From Mangrovimonas sp. YM274 (GTDB lineage: Bacteria > Bacteroidota > Bacteroidia > Flavobacteriales > Flavobacteriaceae), in NCBI RefSeq assembly GCF_030908385.1, contig NZ_CP133091.1, positions 2,599,501 through 2,663,500 of the forward strand: DNA of 64,000 nt, written 5' to 3'. This document shows, piece after piece, positions 17,602-26,717 of the stretch; the stretch's first letter is position 1, and each line of letters opens with the position of its first letter. The position numbers and the translations under genes are program-made. A model generated the notes under the pieces. It worked only from the letters and a program-made list of their open reading frames with translations. It had not been told where the DNA came from and searched no databases.

Positions 17602-19419
17602 ATGAGAAAAATAACCCCTTTAATTTTTCTACTTCTTACAATGCTAGCTTGTAAAGAGGAAGACAAGAAACCAGAGACGGCCTCCAATGTAAAAGAGGAA
17701 GCCCAAGCCTTTTTGGAAGACTATTCCAAAACTTATAAAAAACTATATTATGATTCCTCTAAAGCAGAATGGGCTGCCAATACCCACATTGTAGCAGGCG
17801 ACACCACAAATGCTTACAACGTACAAAAGGCCAATGAAGCCTATGCAAAATTTACGGGAAGTACAGAAGTTATTGAAAAGACAAAACAATTTTTAGAGCA
17901 TAAAGACGAATTGGACATCGTTCAGGTACGTCAATTGAATACCATTCTTTATGGAGCAGGTAACAACCCTGAAACGGTTTCGGATGTTGTATCCAAAAGA
18001 ATTGCGGCTCAAAATGCACAAAGTGAAACGCTTTACGGTTTCGATTTTCAAGTGGATGGCAAATCGGTAACTACAGGAGATATCGACAAAGTGTTGAGAG
18101 AATCTTCCAACGAAACAGAGCGTCTTAAAAACTGGGAAGCTTCCAAAGCCGTTGGAAAAGATTTAAAAGATGGCTTGGAGAACTTACGTCAATTGCGCAA
18201 CCAAACAGTGCAGGCCTTAGGCTACGACGATTACTTTAGCTACCAAGTATCAGAGTACGGAATGGACCGTAAAGAAATGCTTGCAGAAATGAACAAAATG
18301 GTGAAGGAAGTTTGGCCTTTATACCGAGAATTACACACTTGGGCACGTTACGAATTAGCCAAGAAATATAACGCAGAAGTACCTGAGTACATCCCTGCCC
18401 ACTGGTTGCCTAACCGTTGGGGGCAAGACTGGAGCCCATTGGTAAATGTTGAAGGGTTAGATATCGACGCTGCCTTGGCTGACAAAGATCCTGAGTGGAT
18501 TGTAAAAGAAGGAGAAAACTTCTATGTGAGTATTGGGTTTGATCCGCTTCCAGCGAGTTTCTACGAAAAATCAAGCATGTATCCACTACCTGCTGATGCC
18601 GATTACAAAAAGAACAACCATGCCTCTGCATGGCACATGGACCTTGAAAACGATTTGCGTTGTTTGATGAGCGTAGAGCCTACTGCAGATTACTATGAGA
18701 CCATTCACCATGAATTGGGACATATTTACTACTATCAAGCCTATACCAATCCAAATGTACCGCCATTATTACGCGCTGGTGCCAATAGAGGATACCACGA
18801 AGCTATTGGAAGTTTATTAGGGTTGGCCGCAATGCAAAAACCTTTCTTGGCCAGTAAAGGTTTAGTTGACGAAAACGTAAAAATTGACGAGATCCAAAAC
18901 CTTTTAAAAGAAGCCTTAAACTATGTAGTATTTTTACCATTCTCTGCAGGAGTAATGAGCGAGTTTGAAAATGCCTTGTATGCCGAAAATTTACCTAAAG
19001 ACCAATACAATTCAAAATGGTGGGAATTGGCTAAAAAATACCAAGGTATGGTACCTCCATCAGAAAGAGGAGAAGATTTCTGTGATGCTGCTTCAAAAAC
19101 CCATATCAATGATGATGCGGCTCAATATTATGACTATGCCATCTCATACATTTTATTGTTCCAATTCCACGATCACATTGCAAAAAACATCTTACACCAA
19201 GATCCTCATGCCACCAATTACTTTGGAAGCAAGGACGTAGGGACTTTCTTAAGAGGTGTCTTGGAAACTGGAGCTAACAATGATTGGAGAGAGCTTTTAA
19301 AATCAAGTGTAGGAAGTGAAATGAGTGCCAAACCTATGTTGGACTACTTTGCGCCTTTAATGGACTACTTAAAAGCACAGAACGAAGGAAGAACTTATAC
19401 GCTACCAGAAACGATCTAA
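17602..19419 (+). CDS. M2-family metallopeptidase (ACE-like dipeptidyl carboxypeptidase)
   Basis: A 605-residue lipoprotein (lipobox LLTMLAC, Cys16). The zinc motif HHELGH gives His370, Glu371 and His374, and the third ligand is Glu400 in RGYHEAIGS, exactly the M2 (angiotensin-converting enzyme) pattern. The domain is a single catalytic unit of usual bacterial length. It should remove C-terminal dipeptides from peptides outside the cytoplasm. A strong terminator follows at 19441-19472. Whether it is chloride-dependent like ACE cannot be judged. Confidence 0.93.
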   Translation: MRKITPLIFLLLTMLACKEEDKKPETASNVKEEAQAFLEDYSKTYKKLYYDSSKAEWAANTHIVAGDTTNAYNVQKANEAYAKFTGSTEVIEKTKQFLEHKDELDIVQVRQLNTILYGAGNNPETVSDVVSKRIAAQNAQSETLYGFDFQVDGKSVTTGDIDKVLRESSNETERLKNWEASKAVGKDLKDGLENLRQLRNQTVQALGYDDYFSYQVSEYGMDRKEMLAEMNKMVKEVWPLYRELHTWARYELAKKYNAEVPEYIPAHWLPNRWGQDWSPLVNVEGLDIDAALADKDPEWIVKEGENFYVSIGFDPLPASFYEKSSMYPLPADADYKKNNHASAWHMDLENDLRCLMSVEPTADYYETIHHELGHIYYYQAYTNPNVPPLLRAGANRGYHEAIGSLLGLAAMQKPFLASKGLVDENVKIDEIQNLLKEALNYVVFLPFSAGVMSEFENALYAENLPKDQYNSKWWELAKKYQGMVPPSERGEDFCDAASKTHINDDAAQYYDYAISYILLFQFHDHIAKNILHQDPHATNYFGSKDVGTFLRGVLETGANNDWRELLKSSVGSEMSAKPMLDYFAPLMDYLKAQNEGRTYTLPETI

Positions 19420-19440
19420 GTTTTAACTAAAGAGAAATAA

Positions 19441-19472
19441 AAAATCCGAAGCAATTTGCTTCGGATTTTTTT
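19441..19472 (+). terminator. Terminator after the M2 peptidase
   Basis: Arms AAAATCCGAAGCAA (19441-19454) and TTGCTTCGGATTTT (19456-19469) then a T-run. The A-run side also faces the convergent PNGase F-like gene, so it may be bidirectional. Confidence 0.88.
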
Positions 19473-19510
19473 GTTGTAGTTATTGTAGTTTTAGTTGTGG
19501 TATAACTTAT

Positions 19511-21124
19511 TTAGTTGATATCTCCTTGTATGTAAACTGATACAGGAATTTTTCCATCACCGCCAACAAACTCCGCATCAGGAACTTCAATTTTAAAGGA
19601 GTGAGTTCCTTGAGAGAGCGCTCCCAACTCATAAGTTCTGATTGGAATAACATCTCCTGGGCACCAATTGTTCCAAGCCGTCCACCAAGCCTCTGACTTT
19701 GGTGATCCAGTATAAATTCCATTCCCTTGAGTATTGTATTGACGGTAAGGTTCACAAGATTTCCCTCCAGGCATGTACATATCCAACTCACTGTTATCAA
19801 AATAAATAAAATGCTCTCTTCTTACATACTCCTCTCCCCCAGTGCCAGCACCATGGTTAGAGGTAATCAAGTGAATTTTAGCATTGCTTAGGTTTTCTTC
19901 AATCTCGAAAGTAAATGTCTTCGTAGTTTCACCTAATACATCTGTACCGTTGGAATTATAATTATTTACATTTATACTAGCTGCAATTGGCTCTAAATGT
20001 TGTGCCACATGCTCGTAAGTCTTATCTGTAGAAACAAATTTTAAAGTACCTAAGAAAGTATCAATTCTTCCAGCACATCCGGCAACCTCAGTTTGTGCCG
20101 CATAAGGAACTCCAAACACATACAATTCAATCCAAAAATCGTAGGTACTGCTAATTACAGGGTCGTTAAACAATAATGCTAAATTATCAACTTCAAATTC
20201 ATAAGGCACCTCTGTAGGCTGAACATTTTTATTCATAAAAGGCGTGATAAAACGTCCTATTTCAATACGCTCCTCAACGGCAGCTGTACTAAATTCCGTC
20301 CCACTAGGCACCAAGTTTAAATACACCCCACCAATTCTATCATAATTGTCACATAAAGCTCCAATCGTTACTTGCATGGTCAACTCATCACTAAACAAAT
20401 CAATAGCCTCCTGTGTTAACTTGGTAACATTTGAGGCATTGTTTTTTCTAATAACACCAGCAGGAACCGGTTCGCTAACCGTGGCGGCATAACCGTCATA
20501 AAAAACTACCTCATCAAATACAGTTACTTCTGTAGATTGGTACAACACTTCTAAAGAAAGAACCTCTGTTTCTAAAAGGGTTCCTTCATGCATATAGGTA
20601 GCCTTTACTTCATAAGTTCCTGTTTCTTCCGGAGTGTATTCATTTCCAGAAATTTCGGCATCATTGATATAATAAGTGGCGTCTGAAGTAACATCCGCCC
20701 CATTGTTTCCTATTACACTAAATGTAAAAGTGTCACCAATTTCAATACTTTCAGATGCAGCACTAATTTCAATAGAAGTCAAAAGCATTTCAGTTACAGT
20801 AAAAGTAACCATATTACTTGTTAAGTTGGAACCATTTAACGAATAGGTCGCCTTTGCTGTGTATTGCCCCTCTGCTTGTGGAGTAAATACATTGGATTGT
20901 AGGATTGTATTGTTCACCAAATAGGTAGCGCTTGTCGTTACATTTTGGTTCTCGTGCGTCATCACTTCAAAGGTGATACTCTCTCCCAAAGGAAGGGTCT
21001 CTACATTGCTCGATAAGGTAATTGCCGGAGTTATTGATTGGGTGCCATCGTCATCGCTACAGGAAAGCACCATAAAAAACACCGATAAAACACTGGATAA
21101 AAGTAATTTTGTATGTTTCTTCAT
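19511..21124 (-). CDS. PNGase F-like secreted lipoprotein with Ig-like repeats
   Basis: A 537-residue lipoprotein (VFFMVLSC, Cys22). Two Ig-like repeats (about residues 30-110 and 112-195) have the same pattern, ending EGQYTAKATYS and TGTYEVKATYM. The C-terminal half resembles peptide-N-glycosidase F: an N-terminal jelly roll (EVVFYDGYAATVSEPVPAG ... FDFWIELYVFG-like strands) and a second one with ITSNHGAGTGGEEYVRREH, SCEPYRQYNTQGNGIY and NNWCPGDVIP, close to the NHG/CPG blocks of the PNGase F C-terminal domain. It may release N-glycans from glycoproteins, or bind glycans only. Catalytic acid residues could not be aligned with certainty. Confidence 0.72.
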   Translation of the reverse strand: MKKHTKLLLSSVLSVFFMVLSCSDDDGTQSITPAITLSSNVETLPLGESITFEVMTHENQNVTTSATYLVNNTILQSNVFTPQAEGQYTAKATYSLNGSNLTSNMVTFTVTEMLLTSIEISAASESIEIGDTFTFSVIGNNGADVTSDATYYINDAEISGNEYTPEETGTYEVKATYMHEGTLLETEVLSLEVLYQSTEVTVFDEVVFYDGYAATVSEPVPAGVIRKNNASNVTKLTQEAIDLFSDELTMQVTIGALCDNYDRIGGVYLNLVPSGTEFSTAAVEERIEIGRFITPFMNKNVQPTEVPYEFEVDNLALLFNDPVISSTYDFWIELYVFGVPYAAQTEVAGCAGRIDTFLGTLKFVSTDKTYEHVAQHLEPIAASINVNNYNSNGTDVLGETTKTFTFEIEENLSNAKIHLITSNHGAGTGGEEYVRREHFIYFDNSELDMYMPGGKSCEPYRQYNTQGNGIYTGSPKSEAWWTAWNNWCPGDVIPIRTYELGALSQGTHSFKIEVPDAEFVGGDGKIPVSVYIQGDIN

Positions 21125-21261
21125 AATAATAATTAGGGTTAATAAAGCCGCTAATTTAGAAAATAATAGTTAAGCCCAAAGTTTTAACAGGTCTTTAACC
21201 TTTAATTAATCAAGAATTGTAAAATTTTAATTTTTAGTCAGCTTAAATCGATAAACCCCAT

Positions 21262-21291
21262 AAAAAAACCGAAGCGTTAACTTCGGTTTTT
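21262..21291 (-). terminator. Terminator of trxB
   Basis: Arms AAAACCGAAG and CTTCGGTTTT with a 6-base loop, followed on the minus strand by seven T. It lies about 20 bases after the trxB stop. Confidence 0.85.
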
Positions 21292-21311
21292 ACATTATTT
21301 TAAAAAATATA

Positions 21312-22274
21312 TTAGGCTTCAACTGGCGTTTCTTTAGCCGCCAAATAACGTTCGGCATCCAAAGCTGCCATACATCCTGTACCTGCCGCCGTAATAGCTT
21401 GTCTGTATACATGATCTGCTGCATCACCACTAACAAACACGCCCTCAACATTAGTTTTGGAAGTTCCTGGTTTGTTGATAATGTATCCTGTTTGATCCAA
21501 ATCCAAATACTCTTTGAAGATATCGGTATTTGGTTTGTGCCCTATAGCTACAAAAAATCCTGTAGCTGGAATGGTTTTAAATTCTCCTGTAACGTTGTTT
21601 TTAACCTTTACTCCAGTTACCACTTGACCATCTCCCAGTACTTCTTCAGTTTCTGTATTGAATAGAATCTCAATATTCTTGGTGTTCTTTACTCTGTTAG
21701 CCATGATTTTAGAGGCGCGGAATACATCTCTTCTTACCAACATAGTTACTTTGGAACATAATTTGGATAGGTAATGTGCTTCCTCACACGCAGAATCTCC
21801 TGCTCCTACGATCACCACTTCTTGGTTTCTGTAGAAAAACCCGTCACATACCGCACAGGCAGAAACTCCACCTCCCAACTTTAAATATTTTTGCTCTGAA
21901 ACCAAACCTAAATATTTAGCAGAAGCCCCTGTAGAGATAATTACCGTGTCACAATGTATTTCCTTATGGTCATTTACCCATACTCTGTGTACATCTCCAG
22001 AAAAATCAACTCTGGTAATCCAACCATCTCTTACATCGGTTCCAAAACGACTTGCTTGCTTTTGAAGTTCTATCATCATTTCTGGTCCCGTGATTCCATC
22101 TGGATACCCCGGAAAGTTCTCTACTTCATTAGTGGTGGTTAATTGCCCTCCTGGTTGGGTTCCTTGGTACAATACTGGTGCCATGTTAGCTCTAGCCGCA
22201 TATATTGCTGCAGTATATCCGGCAGGTCCCGAACCTATGATAAGGCATTTTACTTTTTCAATTGTATCTGACAT
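21312..22274 (-). CDS. trxB: Thioredoxin-disulfide reductase
   Basis: A 320-residue flavoprotein. The FAD-binding GSGPAG motif is at 14-19, the redox-active CAVC at 140-143, the NADPH-binding GAGDSA at 157-162, and the C-terminal GVFVSGDAAD FAD motif is present. The order is that of low-molecular-weight bacterial thioredoxin reductase. It transfers electrons from NADPH to thioredoxin in the cytoplasm. It is a single gene with its own terminator and a -7 box TACTTTTG at 22297-22304. Confidence 0.97.
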   Translation of the reverse strand: MSDTIEKVKCLIIGSGPAGYTAAIYAARANMAPVLYQGTQPGGQLTTTNEVENFPGYPDGITGPEMMIELQKQASRFGTDVRDGWITRVDFSGDVHRVWVNDHKEIHCDTVIISTGASAKYLGLVSEQKYLKLGGGVSACAVCDGFFYRNQEVVIVGAGDSACEEAHYLSKLCSKVTMLVRRDVFRASKIMANRVKNTKNIEILFNTETEEVLGDGQVVTGVKVKNNVTGEFKTIPATGFFVAIGHKPNTDIFKEYLDLDQTGYIINKPGTSKTNVEGVFVSGDAADHVYRQAITAAGTGCMAALDAERYLAAKETPVEA

Positions 22275-22296
22275 AATTTCTCTGATTTAATCATAA

Positions 22297-22304
22297 CAAA
22301 AGTA
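22297..22304 (-). promoter_or_regulatory. Putative trxB -7 box
   Basis: TACTTTTG on the minus strand fits TAnnTTTG, 23 bases before the start. No matching TTG upstream. Confidence 0.45.
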
Positions 22305-22387
22305 GAACTTTTACAGAAAAACTTACCTCGAAGTTATTAAAAGTTATTATACAGGGATAGGATACGCCAATTAACCTATAAACCCAA

Positions 22388-22433
22388 TAAAAAATCCCGA
22401 GACATTCCCATTTTATAAAATGTTCGGGATTTT
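22388..22433 (-). terminator. Terminator of the YtxH/holin/DUF6327 operon
   Basis: Inverted repeat with arms AAAATCCCGA(G)ACATT and AATGTTCGGGATTTT (one extra base in one arm), T-run on the minus strand; 25 bases after the last stop. Confidence 0.75.
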
Positions 22434-22457
22434 AAATTTCTAATTTATTAGAGCTGT

Positions 22458-22655
22458 CTAAAACAACTTTTTAAACAATAAATAAGCGCCATATTTTCCA
22501 GCTGAATTCAACACAAACTGCATCCAATTGGAAGGCTGTAGATCTTCCTTTAAGCCTCCTTTAACTCCCTTCAACTCTTCCAAAGCAATCTTCCTTTCCA
22601 AATCCAATCGCTTTAAGTCATATTCTATTTCTGCAAACGAATTATACTTTTTCAT
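22458..22655 (-). CDS. DUF6327-family small protein
   Basis: A 65-residue protein with an N-terminal helical region rich in charged residues (YDLKRLDLERKIALEELKG) and a hydrophobic C-terminal part (MQFVLNSAGKYGAYLLFKKLF). It is the last of three genes: the stop of the holin-X-like gene is 5 bases upstream. The trio YtxH, holin-X-like and DUF6327 recurs in Flavobacteriia and is likely a small envelope or stress unit. Biochemical role unknown. Confidence 0.78.
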   Translation of the reverse strand: MKKYNSFAEIEYDLKRLDLERKIALEELKGVKGGLKEDLQPSNWMQFVLNSAGKYGAYLLFKKLF

Positions 22656-22660
22656 AAAAT

Positions 22661-23008
22661 TTAATTAAAGAATTTTTGAGACATGGTCTGGATGACCTTT
22701 TTATTGATAAGATGCCTAAATAAATAAACCAACAGAGCCAATAGCAAAAAGAAACCACCTACTATTGTGGTTGAAAGGGCAAAATCGTCCAATATACGCC
22801 CCAATGCTATGGCCACAGCAATGGCAAAAAAGAAAAAACCAATGAGAACAAAACTGCCAATGAGTAGGGCCTTGCCTAATAAGCTCATAGAAATGGTGAG
22901 CTGTTCAAAGACCTTTAGCTTGGCATATTCCTTAGATTTACTTAAAAATACTTCTCCAGAATCTACGGCTTTTGATGATGCTTCATTTAATGACTCAAAC
23001 AAATTCAT
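22661..23008 (-). CDS. Holin-X-like (phage holin family) membrane protein
   Basis: A 115-residue protein with a soluble helical N-terminus and two strongly hydrophobic segments (about residues 45-70 and 80-100), the layout of the 'phage holin family / Holin-X' group. Despite the name, there is no prophage here and the protein sits between a YtxH and a DUF6327 gene, 1 base after the YtxH stop. A membrane role in stress adaptation is more likely than lysis. Function not established. Confidence 0.78.
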   Translation of the reverse strand: MNLFESLNEASSKAVDSGEVFLSKSKEYAKLKVFEQLTISMSLLGKALLIGSFVLIGFFFFAIAVAIALGRILDDFALSTTIVGGFFLLLALLVYLFRHLINKKVIQTMSQKFFN

Positions 23009-23009
23009 A

Positions 23010-23369
23010 CTAGGCTTTTTGATATTTCTTGTTTTTAGCTTTTAAGTCGGCCAATTTCTTTTCCAACACCGAGATAATATCATCGGCTTTTACACTGGCT
23101 TCTTTTACCAAACTCTCCAAATTGGAGTCTAGTGTATCCTTATCGTTGCTTATAAAACTGGAAACTTTCTCCTTTAGGTCATGTGCAGTAGTACTGGCTT
23201 TATCCTTTAAATCATGTGCGGTACTGTTAAACTTGTCAGCTGCTGTCAAGGCTTCATCCGCAATACGCTGCCTAGTAGCGCTGCCCTTGTCTGGGGCAAA
23301 AAGAATTCCTAAAGTTGCGCCAACTGCGGTTCCTACCAAAAGTCCGAAAAGTGAATTACTGTTGCTCAT
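23010..23369 (-). CDS. YtxH-domain protein
   Basis: A 119-residue protein with the YtxH signature at the N-terminus (FGLLVGTAVGATLGILFAPDKG, one membrane helix with a Gly-zipper) and a long amphipathic Ala/Lys/Asp-rich helical tail with internal repeats (DLKDKASTTAHDLKEKVSS) like LEA-type or apolipoprotein-like coiled regions. YtxH proteins are general stress proteins in Gram-positive bacteria. It is first in its operon. A perfect 11-base inverted repeat lies 56-81 bases before its start. Confidence 0.85.
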   Translation of the reverse strand: MSNSNSLFGLLVGTAVGATLGILFAPDKGSATRQRIADEALTAADKFNSTAHDLKDKASTTAHDLKEKVSSFISNDKDTLDSNLESLVKEASVKADDIISVLEKKLADLKAKNKKYQKA

Positions 23370-23424
23370 AATACTATGTTTTTTATGGATTAATATTTTC
23401 AGTGCTTGCTACTAATCGAATGGA

Positions 23425-23450
23425 AACTACAAAATAAGCATTTTGTAGTT
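23425..23450. repeat. Perfect 11-base inverted repeat upstream of YtxH gene
   Basis: AACTACAAAAT (23425-23435), loop AAGC, ATTTTGTAGTT (23440-23450). On the minus strand it contains TTATTTTG, close to the -7 consensus, so it could be an operator on the promoter. No T-run. Confidence 0.5.
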
Positions 23451-23518
23451 CACTTACTAAAATTAACGCTAAAAGCTTAATTAACAATGACTAAACTCCA
23501 ATATTTTTCTGTACTTCA

Positions 23519-23551
23519 AAAAAAAATGGCCAATCAATTTTGATTGGCCAT
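23519..23551 (-). terminator. Terminator of the SSS symporter gene
   Basis: Arms AATGGCCAATCAA and TTGATTGGCCATT (13 bases, 2-base loop), T-run on the minus strand. Confidence 0.88.
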
Positions 23552-23573
23552 TCTCAATTAAAATATTTAAAAA

Positions 23574-25226
23574 TCAACTTGTAAAATACGACAGTATGGC
23601 CACAACAATAATGATTAAAAGTACAGAAAGTACAATATCAACGGTACCATAACTGCCTTTGGTAGCTGCTCGGTCCTCTGCCGTCAAGGTCCCAAAGGAC
23701 AACCCACTTATTTTCGCATAATTTGGAGCCCCCGTTACCAAGCTAACCGTGACGCATAAAATTACCGAGAAAATAAACATAAAAATGGCCATATGGGCAA
23801 AGTTAATGGAAGCAAAAGCAAACATTACACTGTCTACCGTCTCTCCGGCTGCAATTTGAGGCTGGTAATAAATTTCAGCTCCCAAGCGAAGTATCAACAA
23901 TACCAATCCCGCCATTAAGGTTGTAATGGCTGCTTGGGAGTTGACACGTTTCCAAATAATCCCCAAAAGAAATACCGCTGTTACTGGAGGTGCTATGTAC
24001 GACTGTACATTTTGAAGGTATTGATACATCACACCGCCCCCAATTTTTTCCATAATAGGAATCCAAATAATTCCCAGAACTACTATAAAGCCGGTAGCCA
24101 CTTTACCAATGGTAAGCAATTCCCGTTCACTTTTTTGTGGTTTCAACTTTTTGTAAATATCGATGGTAAAAATTGTCGAGCATGAGTTGAACACAGATGC
24201 CAGCGAACTCATAAGTGCTGCCATCAATCCTCCTGCTACTAAACCTTTCAATCCTACAGGCAACAAGGTTTTCACTAACATTGGGAATGCTCTATCAGCT
24301 TTCTCTACACCAAACATTTCTGGATTTTGAATGGTCAAGGCAAAAGCAATGATGCCAGGAATCAAGAAAATCAAAATAGGCAATAGCTTAAGGTAAGCTC
24401 CAAAAATAGCTCCACGTCTACCTATTTTAATGTTATGGGCAGCCAAAGTACGCTGCACGATATATTGATCGGTACACCAATACCAAACCCCCACAACGGT
24501 CCCTCCAAATAACATCCCTGTCCAAGGAAAATCGGGATCACTTATGGGGCGCCACATATTGAAATGGTCTGGACTCACGGCTGTAACCGTTTCCCTTAAT
24601 TGCGACCATCCACCAACTTCCTGCATTCCTAAATAGGTAATGATCATGGATCCCAAAATAAGGATAACCGTTTGAAGGGTTTCCGTATAAATTACAGCTT
24701 TCATCCCTCCTACTACGGTATAGATTCCTGTGAAGATCACAATGCCAATGGCTCCGTACCAAAAAGGAATTCCCAATAATTCAGAAACCACAATTCCTCC
24801 AGCATAAATGGTTACCGATACCTTCGTCAACACATAGGCCAACAATGAAAAAACCGACAAGAACCATCTCGAGCGACTATCGAATCGTTTTTCTAAAAAT
24901 TCAGGCATAGTAAAAGCGCCGCTTCTAATGTAAAATGGTAAAAACAGCCACCCCAAAAGCAGTACAATCCATGCATGCAACTCATAATGTGCCATTGGAG
25001 TTCCCGATTCAAAACCTGTTCCTGCCAAGCCAACCACGTGCTCCGACCCTATATTGGAAGCAAAAATAGAGGCTCCAATAACAAACCAACCTACATTTCG
25101 ACCTGCCAAAAAGTAATCCTCGGTATTTTTATTCTTTTGAAGTACAACCCATACTGCTACGGCAATTAGAGCCAAAAAATAGAGTCCCAAAACCCACCAG
25201 TCGGCGGTTTGCAAAACTGTTTCCAT
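23574..25226 (-). CDS. Sodium/solute symporter (SGLT type), probable xylose importer
   Basis: A 550-residue membrane protein with about 13-14 hydrophobic segments and the SSS-family signature GGMKAVIYTETLQTVILILG plus NIGSEHVVGLAG near the N-terminus and CTDQYIVQRTLAA. It belongs to the SGLT-like sugar branch (sodium/glucose or galactose). It lies 163 bases downstream of xylA on the same strand, so xylose uptake over the inner membrane is the natural reading. A terminator-like hairpin between xylA and this gene suggests it is partly independent of the xyl operon. Substrate not proven. Confidence 0.88.
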   Translation of the reverse strand: METVLQTADWWVLGLYFLALIAVAVWVVLQKNKNTEDYFLAGRNVGWFVIGASIFASNIGSEHVVGLAGTGFESGTPMAHYELHAWIVLLLGWLFLPFYIRSGAFTMPEFLEKRFDSRSRWFLSVFSLLAYVLTKVSVTIYAGGIVVSELLGIPFWYGAIGIVIFTGIYTVVGGMKAVIYTETLQTVILILGSMIITYLGMQEVGGWSQLRETVTAVSPDHFNMWRPISDPDFPWTGMLFGGTVVGVWYWCTDQYIVQRTLAAHNIKIGRRGAIFGAYLKLLPILIFLIPGIIAFALTIQNPEMFGVEKADRAFPMLVKTLLPVGLKGLVAGGLMAALMSSLASVFNSCSTIFTIDIYKKLKPQKSERELLTIGKVATGFIVVLGIIWIPIMEKIGGGVMYQYLQNVQSYIAPPVTAVFLLGIIWKRVNSQAAITTLMAGLVLLILRLGAEIYYQPQIAAGETVDSVMFAFASINFAHMAIFMFIFSVILCVTVSLVTGAPNYAKISGLSFGTLTAEDRAATKGSYGTVDIVLSVLLIIIVVAILSYFTS

Positions 25227-25323
25227 AAATATTAGTTTAGTTATTATTAGATGTTAATCTACATTATGTAGTGTTGAAAGTTAAGGTTTTTATTGAAACT
25301 GAATTTGATAATTTTTACGCACT

Positions 25324-25363
25324 AAAAAACATTGGAATTAGTCTTTGAATGACTAACTCCAAT
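25324..25363 (-). terminator. Terminator-like hairpin after xylA
   Basis: ATTGGAATTAGTC (25331-25343) and GACTAACTCCAAT (25351-25363), one non-pairing position, followed on the minus strand by a T-rich run TGTTTTTT. Confidence 0.6.
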
Positions 25364-25389
25364 AAACTTAGGAAGAGTGAACGTCCATT

Positions 25390-26706
25390 TTAAATGTATT
25401 GGCTAATAATGTTCTCAAACAACTCCTGCTTACCACTTTGCAGAGGGATTTCTCCTTCTTCTGCAGCGATATCATATAAGTCTGACAGGTCCAATTTTCC
25501 TTTTTCAAACTCCTTCCCTTTACCTGAATCGAAAGAACTATAACGTTGTTTTCTTAAGGAATCGTAACCCGAATATGAAATGATTTTGTCCGCAGTAATC
25601 AAAGCCCTTGCAAAAGTGTCGGCACCACCAATATGGGCTAGAAAGAGATCTTCCAAATCTGTAGAATTTCGGCGGATTTTAGCATCAAAGTTAACACCTC
25701 CCCCTTGCAGTCCACCGGCTTTTAAGAATACTAACATCGCTTCGGTAACTTCCTGTATGTTGTTAGGAAATTGATCGGTGTCCCAACCATTTTGGTAATC
25801 CCCTCTATTGGCGTCGATACTTCCCAACATTCCCGCTCTGGCAGCCACTTCCAGTTCATGCTGAAAGGTGTGTTGTGCCAAGGTAGCATGATTAACCTCC
25901 ACATTAATTTTAAAATCACGCTCCAAGCCATATTCCTTCAAAAACCCAATAGCCGTAGCCGTATCAAAATCATATTGGTGCTTAGTAGGCTCCATGGGTT
26001 TGGGCTCAATAAAAAAGGAGCCTTTAAACCCTTGTTCCCGTGCATAATCGCGAGCCATAATTAAAAATTGGGCCAAGTGGTCCAACTCCCTCGCCATATC
26101 CGTATTCAACAGGGACATATAACCTTCTCGTCCCCCCCAAAACACATAATTTTCACCATGTAAGGCAATGGTGGCATCAATGGCCAATTTCACTTGCCCT
26201 CCTGCCCTTGCCAAAACCTTAAAATCTGGATTGGTAGCAGCTCCATTCATATATCTAGGATGAGTAAAGCAATTGGAAGTGCCCCACAGCAATTTTTTAC
26301 CTGTAAATTTTTGTTTCTGTTTTAAATAATCCACAATGGTACTTACTCGCTTTTCAGATTCGGCAAAGGTGTCTCCCTCCTTGACCAAATCAAAATCGTG
26401 CATACAATAGTAATCAAAACCTATTTTATCCATAAACTCAAATGCGGCATCCGCCTTATCTTTCGCCGCCTGAATGGGATCTGAGGATTGATCCCAAGGA
26501 AAGTTTTGTGTGCCAACGCCAAAGGGATCAGCTCCCTGCCCGCAGAAGGTATGCCAATAGGCCACCGCAAATTTGAAATGTTCCCGCAAGGTTTTCCCTG
26601 CTACAATCCTATTAGGATCATAATATTTAAATGCCAATGGATTATGGGACAAATTTCCTTCATATTCGATATGCTTGATACCTTTAAAATATTCTTTAGT
26701 TGCCAT
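25390..26706 (-). CDS. xylA: Xylose isomerase
   Basis: A 438-residue enzyme converting D-xylose to D-xylulose in the cytoplasm with divalent metal. The family blocks are plain: [20 protein letters not shown]-type N-terminus, [33 protein letters not shown] (Glu metal ligand) and [20 protein letters not shown] (Asp ligands). The open frame extends to 26778, but the ATG at 26706 (MATKEYFKG) matches the family and avoids overlap with xylB, whose stop is 11 bases upstream. It is the last gene of GH43-xylB-xylA. Confidence 0.98.
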   Translation of the reverse strand: MATKEYFKGIKHIEYEGNLSHNPLAFKYYDPNRIVAGKTLREHFKFAVAYWHTFCGQGADPFGVGTQNFPWDQSSDPIQAAKDKADAAFEFMDKIGFDYYCMHDFDLVKEGDTFAESEKRVSTIVDYLKQKQKFTGKKLLWGTSNCFTHPRYMNGAATNPDFKVLARAGGQVKLAIDATIALHGENYVFWGGREGYMSLLNTDMARELDHLAQFLIMARDYAREQGFKGSFFIEPKPMEPTKHQYDFDTATAIGFLKEYGLERDFKINVEVNHATLAQHTFQHELEVAARAGMLGSIDANRGDYQNGWDTDQFPNNIQEVTEAMLVFLKAGGLQGGGVNFDAKIRRNSTDLEDLFLAHIGGADTFARALITADKIISYSGYDSLRKQRYSSFDSGKGKEFEKGKLDLSDLYDIAAEEGEIPLQSGKQELFENIISQYI

Positions 26707-26717
26707 TTTTAATGTTT

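Noticed and set aside
22661-23008. Prophage remnant suggested by the 'holin' family name
   Set aside because: No other phage gene is near; the neighbours (YtxH, DUF6327) are a usual chromosomal trio.
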